Positions 1-10,656 of a DNA stretch of 64,000 nt are shown here, piece after piece (the stretch's first letter is position 1; every line of letters starts with the position of its first letter). A program made the position numbers and the translations under genes. This DNA is from Oreohelix idahoensis (Eukaryota > Mollusca > Gastropoda > Stylommatophora > Oreohelicidae): the NCBI GenBank assembly GCA_024509875.1, contig JAMPIV010016259.1, forward strand, positions 79,350 to 143,349, read 5' to 3'. A model generated the notes under the pieces. That model was not told the DNA's origin, ran no database searches, and was given only the letters and a program-made list of their open reading frames with translations.

Positions 1-2
1 GT

Positions 3-392
3 ACAAAAGATGTTATAAAGATTTGGCTCAGAAAAGAAGACATTCCATTTAACGAGGGGTTTCTGAAACCTGAATTACCGTCCCTTGTTAAGAAATCACA
101 AAAGACCAAGATATTCCATATAGACAAGTTGATTCAACAGCACGGTCATATGTGTTTGAGACTGCCACCTTATCATTCACATTTAAACCCAATTGAACTC
201 GTTTGGGCAAAAGTTAAAGGACAGGTGGCAGCTGAAAATAAAACTTTCAAACTATGCAATATGAAAGAACTAACATATGCCGCCCTCTCGCAGATAGACA
301 AAGATTATTGGTGTAAATGTGAAGACCATGTCTTAAAAGAGGAAAATGACTATTGGAAAAAAGATGACTGTCGTTCGTTCAGCCGAGAATAG
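3..392 (+). pseudogene. Tc1/IS630-like transposase, C-terminal part (runs off window start)
   Basis: The frame is open from the first bases of the window to a TAG at 390-392, so the true start lies upstream. The translated end carries the motif LPPYHSHLNPIELVW followed by AKVKGQ. This is the last block of the DDE/D catalytic domain in Tc1/mariner/IS630-type transposases, where the N-P-I-E segment holds the final acidic residue. The family cuts and pastes DNA in the nucleus at TA or similar targets. Only about 130 codons are visible, so the HTH region and the first two catalytic acids are not seen. No terminal inverted repeat was recognised after the stop. Whether the gene is intact upstream cannot be judged. 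Confidence 0.8.
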
Positions 393-1306
393 TCATCAAT
401 ATGTTAGACTCGTCTGACTCAGAATAAGTGTGTAAATACCTTATATGTTTTATATGTTTTCTCCTCTATCTATGTGTATATGTAAACCAATTCATTTCCT
501 TTTTATCTCCGCGATTTCACTACTATTTTTAACATACACAGTACTTTCACCTCTTCATGCATCCATTCACGTTTTAGTATAAAAAGTAACATTTACAACG
601 AATAGGCGTTATTATTCTCTCAAATATTTCGAAGAAATAAAAAAAGGACCTCACGTAATCAGTTAACAAACCCCTCTAACATTCGAATTGTATAGACGCC
701 TTTGCCGAAAATATGCAACTTCCTTCATTTACGGTAAATTATTTTCTTCCACGACACAATTTTTACTTCGTTAAAAAAGATCAAAGGAATTAGCCGTTGC
801 AAGAAAAGAACACTACCTGCAACATTGAATTTTATAAAAACTTTGGGACATTGAAAATATAAGACCACAAGCAAAAAAATCATGTTTATCAGTGAAAGGA
901 ATATGGAGTCAATCGTTGACCGATCTTTTTGAAACGCACTATATCACACATATAATCCCTTAAATAGTGACATGGATGCAGCTAATCAGACATCAGAGAA
1001 AAAATAATGCTAATCAAAACTGCTTTTGTAAACAAAGGGTGTTATTTAAGAATTGCTTGAATTTCATTTTAAATCAGACTGACTGCAATAATAAAGTAGG
1101 ACGAAGTGTTTGATAGTAATAAATATCAAATTGAAGGAAAAAAAGCTGTAACACCACAGCACGACCGTTAACTAATGTGTGCACTTGGACAGACGTTACT
1201 TTACTTTGTCCTGAATGTCTAACTGGTAAGTAATCTATTAGGACGCGAGTTTTTGTACTGCATGTCTAATTCAGATTAATATAGAAACGCTAGTAAGAAT
1301 GGACAG
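393..1306. other. Unassigned AT-rich DNA
   Basis: No open frame with recognisable similarity, RNA gene or bounded repeat was seen. It may contain the 3' non-coding end of the transposase copy to its left, but no inverted terminus was found. Confidence 0.4.
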
Positions 1307-1314
1307 ACCTAGCG

Positions 1315-1462
1315 CAGGGCCGTAGATGTGGGGGGTGGTTTGGGTGTGTGTCCCCCTCCCTTAGGGGAAAAATAAGCTGTACCAGTACCAAAAAAGTGCA
1401 TAAAAATTAAAAAAAAAAATTAAAACCCACCCTCCCCTAATAAAGTACTATCTACGGCCCTG
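1315..1462. mobile_element. 148-bp hAT-like MITE with perfect 12-bp TIRs and 8-bp TSD
   Basis: The element starts CAGGGCCGTAGA and ends TCTACGGCCCTG, a perfect 12-bp inverted repeat. It is flanked on both sides by the same 8-mer ACCTAGCG (1307-1314 and 1463-1470). An 8-bp duplication and CAGGG-type ends are the hallmark of hAT superfamily transposons. It encodes nothing, so it would be non-autonomous. The interior has G-rich, C-rich and A-rich runs. Confidence 0.85.
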
Positions 1463-1470
1463 ACCTAGCG

Positions 1471-2350
1471 AACTGCATAATATCGTCAAACATTACAGGT
1501 ATTTAACAAGAAGAAAGGTTAATATATAGTGATTGGTGAGTATATGGCAGGGAAAGTGAAGGTCTGGCGATGTTCTTATAAAACAAAAGATTAATGAAAG
1601 CCAATTAAATATCTGACTAAACACCACAGGTCTTTACACCACTCTCATGTTTATTATATTTTGTTGGTGTTTTTTTTTATTTGCCTTTGAGGGAGGGGGG
1701 GGGGGTTGGAATTTGTTTTGCTGTATCTCTCTTTTTTGTTTATTTGTTGTTTTTTTTTAACATGCACACAAATTGGTAATTTTGATTTTCCCTATTTTGC
1801 AATAATTGGACATGAGATATGATGCTACTGTCACTTATCGGCAATTATTCATATTATTTGGAATTGATAACGATATACTGTTTTATCCTTATTATAACCC
1901 ATCAGAGGATGAACGGGATATTTATCATCATCAAATTAAAAAAAAAATACTTAAAAAACGCCTGAACTGTATATGAATCATATCGTGACACCAGAAATTC
2001 ACCCTACATAATAATGTTTACAGTCTAGTGTCTACGGGAGCTCAGTGTAAAATCATACCAAGTGTATTAGCAGCTAAAGTACAAAGTTCAGGTAGACTGA
2101 GAGGAACATGTGATTATCTTAATCTATATTTTTGAATGTCTGTTTGTCCACTGAAGAAACAGAGGACACGTTATTTTAGTAATTAATGGTAGACATTAAT
2201 TATATTGTTTTCCTTAGATGATCTTACAGATTTTAAACATCAGGCTCAGTTTTACCCCGAAATGAAAATTGGTTACAGTGATGAAATTTACAATACAGCT
2301 TTAATTGCAATAGAATATAAGTAAGGTTATTACTATGGAAGGGGTGGAAC
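1471..2350. other. Unassigned AT-rich DNA with homopolymer runs
   Basis: No coding potential was recognised. It contains a T-rich and G-run stretch near 1660-1760 and an A run near 1940. Nothing else is supported. Confidence 0.4.
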
Positions 2351-2361
2351 TGCATACTCTT

Positions 2362-3155
2362 AATAATAATAAATTCTTTAAGCACCAAACACGGCGCATA
2401 AGGCAGAAACCAGTGCTCTCCAGGTTGTTCGTTGTGACGCCACTCCTCTTAGCTCTTGCACATTGTTTAATCCCAACGTTCTTCCTTCTCTTATTATTGT
2501 TCTTCTGAGTGTTTCTTTTGGTCTTCCTTTTTTCCTCTTACCCTCAGGAACCCAAGTGAGTGCCTGCAATGGTATTCTGTTGTTTTGCATTCGTAGGACA
2601 TGACCGATATATGACCATCGTCCTTTCCTTATATAGTTGGAGACATATTTCTGCCTAGAGTCTTCTCTTATTTGTCGATTAGTCTTGAATTCTTTCCAAC
2701 TGATGTTCATGAGTTTTCTAAGACATTTGTTCTCGAATGTATTCAGCTTGTTCTCCAATGATTTTGTTATTTTCCAACTCTCACAGCCGTATGTTAACAC
2801 TGAGATAACATTTGAATTAAACAGACGAAGCTTGGTATGTATATTCAATGATCGTAATTTCCAAATGTTAGATAATCTATTGAAGGCGCTAGCTGCCAAA
2901 GCAATTCTAGTATGAATTTCTCTTGTTGTGTCACCATCCTGAGTCATTTTACTGCCTAAATAATTGAAACTTTCAACTTTCTGTAGTTTTTCCCCGTTCA
3001 GGATGATATTAAAGTTCTCGTTAGAAAAGTTCATAACTTTAGTTTTAGAGGCATTTATTTGGAGACCTATTTTAACCGAAAGATGACACAAATTATCTAC
3101 TGCTTCTTGGGATTGTCTGGGTGTTGAACTTAAGAATGCTAAATCATCTGCGAAA
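2362..3155 (-). pseudogene. 5'-truncated LINE: reverse transcriptase C-terminal part
   Basis: On the minus strand the copy opens within the RT active-site box (F-A-D-D-L-A-F) and continues through the RT thumb and tail. The tail shows the LTYGCESW motif, a GHVLRM motif and a basic GRPKETLRRT stretch before the stop near 2378. A short (ATT)n tail follows. The same 11-mer, TGCATACTCTT on the plus strand, flanks it at 2351-2361 and 3156-3166, a typical target-site duplication for target-primed reverse transcription. The insert is therefore a dead copy with endonuclease and most of RT missing. Upstream codons that read openly into the minisatellite at 3199-3547 do not belong to the element. Confidence 0.85.
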
Positions 3156-3198
3156 TGCATACTCTTGGTTTCCCACAAACTAACCGAACTGAAGGAGG

Positions 3199-3547
3199 TA
3201 TAGCGGAGGAAACGACTGGGGTAAATGTGGAGGTATGGTGGAGGAGACATTAATTGTAAAGATGTGCCAGAGATCAGAGGTATGATGGAGGACATGATTG
3301 GAGTAGATGTGTTGGAGGTCAGAGGTATGGTGGATGACATGATTGGAGTAGATGTGTTGGAGGTCAGAGGTATGATGGAGGACATGATTGGAGTAGATGT
3401 GTTGGAGGTCAGAGGTATGATGGAGGACAATGATTGGAATAGACGTGCTGAAGGTGAGAGGTATGATGGATGACATGATTGAATTAAGATATGGTCGTGG
3501 GAGGTACGATGTAGAATATGAATGGAGTAGATATGCTGGAGGTGGGA
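3199..3547. repeat. Minisatellite, about 45-bp unit
   Basis: The clearest units are 3281-3325, 3326-3370, 3371-3415 and 3416-3461 (the last has one extra base). Each starts TATGATGGAGGACATGATTG or a close variant. Degenerate units lie on both sides. Because 45 is a multiple of three, several frames on both strands stay open and give a repeated 15-residue peptide, which explains the long open frames here without a gene. Confidence 0.85.
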
Positions 3548-4722
3548 TGTATAGTTGCCACTGGATTAATCCGAGAATTAACCGTGGAGCGCTGGTCTTG
3601 GTTATTCAGGTAATAATGGTGGCTCAGAAGTACCGCAACCAGATGATACATTAAAAATGCTGTTACTTTTTAAAATCGGGCAACGCCGGATGTTTCTGCT
3701 ATTATAATATAATTTTTCTGTAAGATTCGTTGTGGCGGCGCACTTAGCCTTCATACTTTCTTAGACTACAGCTTCCTTGTTCTTCTGCGAGAGGTTTTCA
3801 TAAAAGGGACGTAACTTCTCAGAAGAAAAAGGCAAAGAATATGTTTTATTGTGTCCCTTCCGTTATTGCTGATTATATGGAGAGAAAAGTTTTTGGGAAT
3901 AAAAAAAAAAGAATAAAAAAACATATTTTACAGGGAAAATATCAATACATAAGCAAAATCTACGAATATGTTATCTTAAATTAGGGCGACCCTTGACGTG
4001 GACGCACGAGGTGGGCACTAGCTTGTAAACTGTGTCACGAAATATAATTAAAACGTCAACCCAAGAGGATATTGTACTGCATAAGGTGGCAGTTCTTACC
4101 CATCAGCGCCCCTATGAAACATAGACTTTCAATAAACGTGCCCCAAACCTTCCTGTTCTGTATCATACGTGTCATGTCTTCTTTATTACAATCATTTACG
4201 TTTTCATTCCCATTCCCTTCTCCATTTTTTAGGACTCCCTCTATCTATCTTACCTTTGGAATTCCAGAACAGGAAATGCTCTGTAACACCACAAACAAAG
4301 CAGTTTCCTCAACATACATCTCATCCAACGTTAACGCCCCCCCCCCCCCAGTTCTTCATCCCCATCACCGGCACTCCCTTGTCTTTCTCCATCAGTTCCG
4401 CATGTGTGATCATGTTACATCACCTTAATCCTTCCATTCCCACAAGCACCCATCCATGAAAAGTACATTCCTTTGGTTGCTACTTTTTTTCTTTTGCTAC
4501 CCATACACAAGGTAGTCCTTGTTCTGGAATCCACAGGGTAAGGGAGGTAGAGGTAAATAAAGGAACGCGTGGATAAGAGTGCCGGAGACAGACATGAGGG
4601 GGCATGAAGAAGACATAGAAAGACCTTGAGCTGACGGCACGGGACAGGAAGACTTGGCATACGTAAGTTGAAGGCCTATGCTCCTTGGGGAGCTAAAGGG
4701 TGTTGATGATGCTCCAAACCCA
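3548..4722. other. Unassigned DNA
   Basis: No recognisable gene or bounded mobile element was seen. Open frames exist on both strands around 4072-4660, but their translations are low-complexity and resemble no family I know. A poly-C run lies near 4340. Confidence 0.35.
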
Positions 4723-5101
4723 CTACACTAGGACTGGCCCGATACCCGAGCTGAAGATTTCGCTTTCTGAGTTGGACCAGATTTCCATTATCTTCTCTAA
4801 TTTTTTCCAAATGGCTTGGGAAAGCCACCCTGGCCCCTTGTATTTGTATTTTAATATTACTATCAGCTCCAACAACGCTATCCGCGTGGCTGCCTTATAT
4901 ATGTATGATTTCGTATCCTGTTGGTATGTATCAACTACTGTAACCTGGTTGTTTGTAGCATTTACTCTCATAATCTTTGTTCTTTCTCTGTGTATTGTAA
5001 AACTTAAATATTGTAACCACGCATCTAGTATTATCATTTTGTCTTGCATCTGGTTACGATACGGAAGAGCCATGTCGTCGACAAAATCTAGATCGTCAAA
5101 C
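4723..5101 (-). pseudogene. LINE reverse transcriptase fragment (active-site region)
   Basis: The minus-strand frame reads L-D-F-V-D-D-M-A-L, a variant of the YADD catalytic box. It is followed by a Q-x-Q-D-K segment and by H-x-x-K-T-K-x-M-R-V-N, the layout seen just after the active site in many invertebrate LINEs. The frame then degrades and ends near 4723. Endonuclease, RT fingers and tail are absent. No target duplication was found, so the boundaries are approximate. Confidence 0.6.
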
Positions 5102-5679
5102 TATTGTGCCAGAGTTCACTGAATTACATTTCTGTAAGCTGATGATGTTGGTTACATATAGGCGGTAGTTGGTGTTAGCTAAACCGTAGCCATTACGGAA
5201 GTATGCGTCTGGCGCGAGTTAATTAAAGAATTAACTGGGGAGAGGTTTCCCTGGTCACTCATCCAAGGAAGATGAGTCTGAGGTACAACTGACCAGTTGA
5301 GGCAGAGGTTCGGGAAAGGATGGGGATTATGGATAATGGTGATAGAGTTCACAACCAGATCCAGAGAATCAGTATGTTTGCTATCTCTCACTCTCGTGTG
5401 GCCTATGAACCCCCACATTTCCCCATTACACGAGACCCTAGTGTGCCGATGGTCAAGAAAATATGGGCCTATCACCATATTCCCAATATGCCTCAATGGG
5501 CGTGTAACGGGATCCTTTTCCTTCTTACGAGACGAGAACGGAATAGAATTTATCTTTAGCTCTTTCACTGTCTCTCTTTCGCTACAAATGCGACACCTTG
5601 GTGTTTTATAACGAACACACAAGTAACGAAATTTATTGACTAAAGAATATACAGTAGTAGTAAAAGTAGTAGTAGTGGT
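5102..5679. other. Unassigned DNA with overlapping open frames on both strands
   Basis: A 147-codon frame on the minus strand (5179-5622) overlaps plus-strand frames. None shows a family motif I recognise, so no product is called. The right edge becomes a GTA-rich simple repeat (about 5650-5679) bordering the MITE at 5680. Confidence 0.3.
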
Positions 5680-5878
5680 CAGTGGCGTACTAGGGGGGGG
5701 GGGGGGGGGCGAAGGGGCGGTCCGCCCCGGGTGACAGACAGGAAGGGGATGCCATCGGACACTATTTATATATTACTTGCTGTTAAAAATTTACTTACTA
5801 GTGTATTTCTTTTTTGGGGAATGGGGGTGTCATAGGTAATATCCGCCCCGGGTTCCAAGTACTTTAGGGACGCCTCTG
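5680..5878. mobile_element. Putative hAT-like MITE with degenerate ends
   Basis: The left end reads CAGTGGCGTACTAGGGGG, and the right end, inverted, reads CAGAGGCGTCCCTAAAG. The ends are alike but imperfect. The interior repeats the GTCCGCCCCGGGT / ATCCGCCCCGGGT motif near both ends and has a long G run. The flanking 8-mers GTAGTGGT and GAAGTGGC match at six of eight positions, which suggests an eroded 8-bp TSD. It has no coding capacity. Confidence 0.55.
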
Positions 5879-6017
5879 GAAGTGGCAGCAGCAGTAGTAT
5901 CCGCCCCCCCCCCCCCCTTTTCAGTCATGAGTGACTATGGGAATGTGTCCCCAAGGTGATAGCCCTTAACTGCTTTTGCTCCTGGTGTTCCTTTCGGCGT
6001 GTAATTTTCTCTTATGC

Positions 6018-6185
6018 TCATTGTGAGAGCTTCTTTTCGCCCAATCTGAGATGGCGCCGTAGGGAGCATCGCCACTTGCTGCGTTCGGCAGCTTCATCTT
6101 TCCAGGTTGCTGGATTTAGGTCTAGTGCCCTCATGTCTCTCTTGAACACATCTTTGAACCTCAGCTGCGTTCTCCCAACTTTTCT
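6018..6185 (-). pseudogene. LINE 3' coding tail fragment
   Basis: The minus-strand frame gives L-R-F-K-D-V-F-K-R-D-M, then W-K-D-E-A-A-E-R-S-K-W-R and a short basic end at a TGA (6018-6020). This is the C-terminal tail that follows RT in several invertebrate LINEs: a basic motif, then a tryptophan-containing helix. Nothing upstream of it is preserved, and no TSD was found. Confidence 0.6.
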
Positions 6186-6749
6186 TTAAATAATATATAT
6201 ACTAATATATAAATATGCACTTGACTGACTTATAAAATGCACCCACAAATATATAAATATCTAATTGGCTGAATGAGTGATTATGCAAAACAGTGAAGTA
6301 GTTAACATTCAAATGTAATTAATTATAATGTAGTTAGAATGTAAATGCATGTATGGTATAAAGAAAGTGTACACCATTCAAATAGTCACTAATACAGTTG
6401 CGTGACAAGACTGAATTTTAGTAAACTCGTTTGATTCCTTGAAATACACGTCATGATGATGACAAATATAACTGAACGTTATGTTCTGTAATGAGCACAG
6501 GATGTATCACACTTTTACTTAGATAACACACTAAGACTGACATATATGTCTGACAGTAAAGCAACTCGAGCGAGATAATTGACAGAACACTGCGAGAAGG
6601 TATTTTTTTTACAACAGTCGCTTGAGGCTGCTTGGTTTGTTGTTGTTTGCTGTTTTGAAAAGGTGATGGCTGGAGAGTGGGCACTTAACAGCTAACCATT
6701 ATTTCCTCTTCTCGTTCCATCTTGGTCTACCCTGTTCAACCTGAAAATT
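6186..6749. other. Unassigned AT-rich DNA
   Basis: Nothing recognisable was seen. Short open frames here have no family motif. Confidence 0.35.
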
Positions 6750-7430
6750 GGTTATAATTGGGGTATTTAGTGTCATTTTATTTACTAATTTTGTATTAAA
6801 TTTAATGGCTGTATACCGCTCCACCTATGTCCCAGTCTTGACATATGGATGCGAGTCATGGGCAATGACTACAACCCACAAAAGCCAGATCCAAACCTCA
6901 GAAATGAGGTACCTGAGGAAGGTGGTTGAAGTAACAAGAAGAGACATGGTACGCAACCAGACGATACGTCAAGGCCTTAAATCCCACCCCCTGCAGATCC
7001 AAGTAGAACAATCCCAACTAAGATGGTTTGGCCATGTCTGCAGAATGGGAGAAGATCGGCTACCACGACAAGCATGGGAAACAAAGAGCCAGGGATCCAG
7101 ACCCCCAGGACGACCCAGAGTCCGCTGGGAGTACAACATTAGACAATCTTTGAAGGACCGAGGACTAGAATGGAACCAGGCCAGGAGGAAGACAGCCGAT
7201 AGGATGGTCTGGCGCTCTTTCTTCCAAACCTCTACACCTCATGGTAGAAGAGGAACGACTAAGTAAGTAAGTAAGTATTAAATTTAAATAACTATTGTCT
7301 TTTGCTGTTGCTGGTTTTAATTTATATTAGTATTTGTCATTTTATTTTCAGTTTTGTATTGTATATAGATAACTATTATCCTTTGCACTCGGTTTTAATT
7401 TGTATTAGTATTTGTTCTTTTTGAGTTGGT
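6750..7430. repeat. About 81-bp tandem repeat, three units, one split by a LINE
   Basis: Two adjacent units begin ATAACTATTGTCTTTTGC (7288) and ATAACTATTATCCTTTGC (7369), 81 bp apart. Each contains GGTTTTAATTTRTATTAGTATTTGT. A third, more diverged unit lies at about 6750-6805 and is separated from the others by the LINE insertion at 6806-7274. The array was therefore present before the LINE arrived. Confidence 0.6.
6806..7274 (+). pseudogene. 5'-truncated LINE: RT tail with (AAGT)n end
   Basis: The plus-strand frame starts inside the RT thumb with V-L-T-Y-G-C-E-S-W and continues with L-R-W-F-G-H-V-C-R-M, a basic GRPRVRW motif and a tryptophan-rich tail, ending at 7266. It finishes in (AAGT)n. 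The flanks repeat GTATTAAATTTAA (6793-6805 and 7275-7287), a TSD of 12-13 bp. Endonuclease and RT catalytic regions are absent, so the copy is dead on arrival. Confidence 0.85.
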
Positions 7431-7470
7431 GTTTTTATTTTTTAAACCTCGTTGTCTTTCCTTGTCCTAT

Positions 7471-8167
7471 CTTCTTCTTCTTTGATCCATAGTCGCCAAC
7501 CGTCAAAGCAGTCAGCGGCCATCACGCCTGGTGGCGTCCTGTAGGGCAGCAACAAATTGATTCCACCTTGCTCGGTCGGCGGCCATCCTTCGTACAGTGC
7601 CCCAACTCTGGTTCATTCTTTGCATTTCGGCTTCCACAGTTCTCCGCCAAGTTGTTTTTGGTCGGCCTCTCTTTCGCTTTCCCTCGGGGGTCCATAGCAT
7701 AGCTGTTCTTGTGATGGTATCAGGGTCCCTTCTGAGGACGTAGCCATCCCATCTCCAGCGTCTGCCAGCTATGATGGTGTGCTGACGTTCCAAAAACCAA
7801 TTCTGGTTTCGTGTTTTGCGGTCAGGGCATCCGTTTTCATGCCAATGGCTTCCTTTCGGCTTTCACCACTGTAAGTCATACGAGCCTGAGGCTCCTGATG
7901 TCCGTCCCGCATCAAAGTTTTTTCATCTGTTGCCGTTTCCGTAACATGTGCGATTTTTTTTTACATAGACAGGGGTGTCGCCCTGTGCTAAAACCTCCAT
8001 CCTAGAGGACCAGGGTACCAGCTTTTGTCTGACCCCTACCCACGCAGACCAGTCCAGCTTGGTTGAACCTACCAGGAGTAAATCTCCCACTGGCATAGCT
8101 CTGGGGATTGTCAGGGTACACAAGCTGCCATACCGCTACAAGGTATAGGTACCATTGATGGCAGCCC
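7471..8167 (-). mobile_element. Internally deleted LINE keeping leader and 3' tail
   Basis: On the minus strand the copy begins with a leader of about 350 bases. It reaches the endonuclease start motif (R-I-G-F-W-N-V, near 7786-7810), then jumps directly to the RT tail (R-R-W-x-W-D-G-Y-V-L-R-R, 7512-7793), whose end has the GRPKTTWRRTVEAEM basic region. It ends in a (GAA)n run at 7471-7480. Flanking TGTCCTAT at 7463-7470 and 8168-8175 looks like an 8-bp TSD. Most of the endonuclease and all RT catalytic motifs are missing, yet both termini are kept. That differs from the usual 5' truncation. Confidence 0.7.
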
Positions 8168-8197
8168 TGTCCTATGAGTAGTTATTAAGTTTGCTAA

Positions 8198-8212
8198 TTT
8201 TTTTTTTTTTTT
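8198..8212 (-). other. Poly(A) tail of LINE L
   Basis: An uninterrupted T run on the plus strand lies about 130 bases beyond the last codon of LINE L, which reads on the minus strand. It is most simply the 3' poly(A) of that element. Confidence 0.5.
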
Positions 8213-8342
8213 CTGTTTTTCTTTATTTTTGTTAATGATTTGTTAGTTTTTGTTGCTTAATTTCTATTTGGTTGAATGTCTTTTCTGAAGTATTATTTTT
8301 GTTATTATTACCAATATTGTCACTTATATACTTTCCTTTGTT

Positions 8343-9246
8343 TTATGTACTGTATATATATCGTTTAAGTATTGTTTGGGCTTCCCCTGGGGCATCTATA
8401 CTTAAAACCTTATCACCTGTCATGTCTATATTGTGATTTCTAAAGTATGTTTTTAATTCTAGCCTCTGTTGATCGTATTTTCTACAGTGGATCAGGTAGT
8501 GGTCTATGTCATTTTCTTCCTGACATTCTTGGCAGTGTGGTTCCTCTATCATAAAGTACTCTGCACCGAGACGGAGATGCCACAGCTTTTTGTTTGAGGG
8601 TACCTTTAGTTCTTCTCTGACCTGGCACGTCCTTGTTGGTTCTTTCAGCAGTTTGAACGCGTGTCTGCCTTTTCTACTGTTCTTCCATGTTCGTCTTCCA
8701 TTCCTCGTTTATAGTTAGCTTCACTTGGCTCTTGATCTCCGACCTTCCCAGTCCTGCTCTGATATTGTTTTTACTTATTCTTCAATACTTGGCGTTCTGG
8801 TCTGCCAACTCGTTACCAGCTATACCTATGTGTGCTGGAACCCACACTAGCCTCACACTACATCCTCTGTTCCCTAGTGATGTATTAATTGCAAGAATTT
8901 CTTCCTTTATATCTGGCCGGCTACATTTACCTGGGTGTTCTAGTGCTTGTAGTGATGATAGTGAGTCTGTAAATATCGTAACAGCTTCGATTGTTTCTAA
9001 ACTTTTTAGAATTGCTGCCATCTCTGCGGTAAAAGTCGAAGCCCCTTCAGTTACACTGTAGCTCTTCTTAATTCCCCACTGTGGTATTACTACTCCTGCA
9101 CCTAGTTGCCCACTATCACCCTTGGATCCATCAGTGTAGACGGCCAGACTTTGTTTTGTAAGTTGATTTATGAACTTTCTACTTATCTTTTTGGCTTCCT
9201 TATCTTCTATGTTTTGTTTGATCTTTTCAGTAAGTGAGTAGTCTAT
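8343..9246 (-). pseudogene. LINE L, downstream half: RNase H domain and Cys/His tail
   Basis: The minus strand encodes an RNase H domain with the acidic residues in place: Y-T-D-G-S-K, then A-E-M-A-A-I, then F-T-D-S-L and N-E-L-A-D. This enzyme removes RNA from the RNA/DNA hybrid during retrotransposition. After a frame break (about 8553-8781) comes a C-x2-C...H...C tail (C-Q-E-C...H-Y-L-I-H-C). The other half of the same gene is at 43205-44412 on the same strand. The two halves join in frame at the TCTAT duplication, with element A between them. Stops and frame changes show L was already decayed or decayed later. The combination of RT, RNase H and a Cys/His tail points to the I/Ingi/Jockey-like group. 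Confidence 0.8.
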
Positions 9247-10656
9247 TGTGGTAAAATGCACCGTTTTAACCCTCCAGCTTAAATTATAATGATAATACTG
9301 TATTTGAATTTTGTTCCAATACGCCAAGATAGATCCTATACACATCCCGCCACCATTGCTCTACCCTGCTCATATTTCTCAAAAGTCAAATTCTAGTGAC
9401 GTAAAGTTACCGTTTATAACCCGCTACTATAAAAATTTGAAAATTGTCAAGGTCGATAAAATCTAATGCAAAATATTGGACACTACTTGAATTTTATTTT
9501 AACTAACGTATTCTAAGAAGCTATTATTAGTTACAACATGCGACAGTTGTCGTTAGACGTCGTTTTTTTTTCAGAACGGGGCAAACTGCAGCTGAGAAAT
9601 AAATAACTACATTTGAAAAATACTCGAGTAATAAATTACAGTAGTTATATTTTTTTCTTTTCAAGAACGTCGCATTTTCCAAAAAAAAAAAAAAAGCCAG
9701 CGAGCGGCTTGCGTTTTGAATCTATTAACGCCACGCAATGGTACCCATCCCTATTACCAAAGGCTTTTTCGTTACTCCGTACTGATTTTTAAATGTAACA
9801 TGAAACCGTTTTGGCAGTCGGCCAACACGTGTTTCGTCTTCAAAAAAGACGGGAGATAGAGAGAAGAGGGGGGTTAGCATGGAAAAGTCTAAACCCACTT
9901 GGGTATTGTCAAACTGAAACTAATGAACCAAAATAAGTGCAGGAGAGAAAAGTACAAAGATGCAAACTTAGATAAAGACGTAGATGAAAACATACTGGTT
10001 AGATAAAGGACACTAGCCTGATTAATAATCATTTTCCAGCTTTTAAATCGCTTCAAAAGTGACGGAGTTATCGCATAAAATAAAAAAAATTGACAACAAA
10101 TAGACGGACACACTGATATCCCAGCTCAATTTAAAGGTTACATTTTTCTAGTCGCGTTGGTTGGAAACAAGTCAAATTGGCTTGCCTCATTTTGATAGAC
10201 ACTACTAGTGAGGAAGGGAGAGGTAACTTTGAAGTTTTGCCAGCCTAAAGCGACACATAGTCTAAACAGTAATATTAGAATCAGACTGACGAACTTATTG
10301 ATAAACGTACATAAATGTTTGGGATTTTCAAAAAAGAGTCAAATCGGCGTAGTTTAAACTGATTGGCTAATGTTAGTATAGACATAGAGGGAATAAAACT
10401 AACGCTTCTGCTACGCAGGGTGCCACTTGACAAATATTTCCTACAAGCAAGGTTCAATGCAGGGCAATTAGTGACCGAAATTGCCTTTGCGTCTGAAGCA
10501 GCAGCTATCTAAAGTGACCCATTGATAGCCTGTTAACCTTCAACAAATTGTGTGATTTATTTCATTGATTGCGATAAGATGAATAACCTTTTTTAATACA
10601 TTATTAGATGTAGAGGCAAACCCAGATAGGGCGCCATAACATTGTGTGTGTACGAC
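9247..10656 (+). repeat. Element A 5' LTR, first part
   Basis: It matches 40642 onward almost base for base. It ends where element N was inserted; the last five bases (ACGAC) form N's target duplication. A TATAAAAA-like run occurs near 9430. Small open frames here are shared by both LTRs and are not called as genes. Confidence 0.9.

Noticed and set aside
3180..3476. Repeated peptide frames on both strands
   Set aside because: They arise from a 45-bp minisatellite whose unit is a multiple of three. There is no gene signal.
4072..4459. Overlapping plus-strand frames
   Set aside because: Low-complexity, proline/serine-rich translations over a poly-C tract, with no motif.
5179..5622. 147-codon minus-strand frame
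   Set aside because: No recognised motif, and open frames on the other strand overlap it. Left as unassigned.
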